Shown: piece after piece, positions 5,363 to 5,366 of the stretch | How positions within the stretch are numbered: the stretch's first letter is position 1 | How the letters are laid out: every line of letters starts with the position of its first letter | Assembly: GCA_014799675.1 (NCBI GenBank) | Contig: JAAVHM010000109.1 | Coordinates: 1-5,366 of the forward strand | Length of the DNA: 5,366 nt | Source of the DNA: Ruminococcus sp. | GTDB taxonomy: Bacteria > Bacillota > Clostridia > Oscillospirales > Ruminococcaceae | Direction of reading: 5' to 3' | Position numbers and translations under genes: made by a program | The notes under the pieces: generated by a model | Databases searched by the model: none | What the model was told of the DNA's origin: nothing | What the model saw: the letters and a program-made list of their open reading frames with translations, nothing else

Positions 5363-5366
5363 GATA

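Overview
The window looks like chromosomal DNA from a plant-fibre-degrading, low-to-mid-GC Firmicute, most likely a Ruminococcus/Oscillospiraceae-type clostridium. The basis is strong AAGGAG-type ribosome binding sites, a lipoprotein family-5 glycosidase with a CcpA/LacI-type operator, a clostridial-type meso-diaminopimelate dehydrogenase, and short palindromic repeats of a kind I recall from gut clostridia. The taxon is an inference; no rRNA or other phylogenetic marker is present.

Layout. Positions 2-778 (+) hold the 3' part of a beta-lactamase-fold serine hydrolase (penicillin-binding-protein-like), cut by the left edge. It converges on a three-gene block on the minus strand, and a hairpin at 794-824 separates the two. 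Read in the direction of transcription, the block is: a secreted, lipid-anchored GH5 endoglucanase-like enzyme (4706-3567), a membrane-anchored MutS-like ATPase (3550-1919, only 16 nt after the glycosidase stop, with its own strong SD), and meso-diaminopimelate D-dehydrogenase ddh (1836-847). ddh has its own extended -10 promoter in the 82-nt gap before it.

The remaining 660 bases (4707-5366) contain no credible gene but have much structure. Next to the glycosidase are its SD and a near-perfect 20-bp palindrome that fits the catabolite-responsive element consensus, placed just downstream of a TATACT -10 box. Between about 4850 and 5150 is a run of GC-rich hairpins that may be a minus-strand structured RNA of unidentified family, with a candidate promoter and terminator. 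At the right edge (5191-5362) is a 172-bp ORF-less element with perfect 14-bp terminal inverted repeats (MITE-like). It carries a nested pair of inverted 28-nt palindromic repeats whose two differences are compensatory within each arm's hairpin.

Functional reading. The glycosidase would act on beta-glucans at the cell surface and is probably repressed through the operator. Ddh makes meso-diaminopimelate for peptidoglycan and lysine. The serine hydrolase may also act on cell-wall or ester substrates. The MutS-like protein lacks the mismatch-recognition domain, and its role is unknown. Nothing here forms a recognised defence or biosynthetic system. The parts most worth a second look are the non-coding right end and the pairing of the MutS-like ATPase with the glycosidase.
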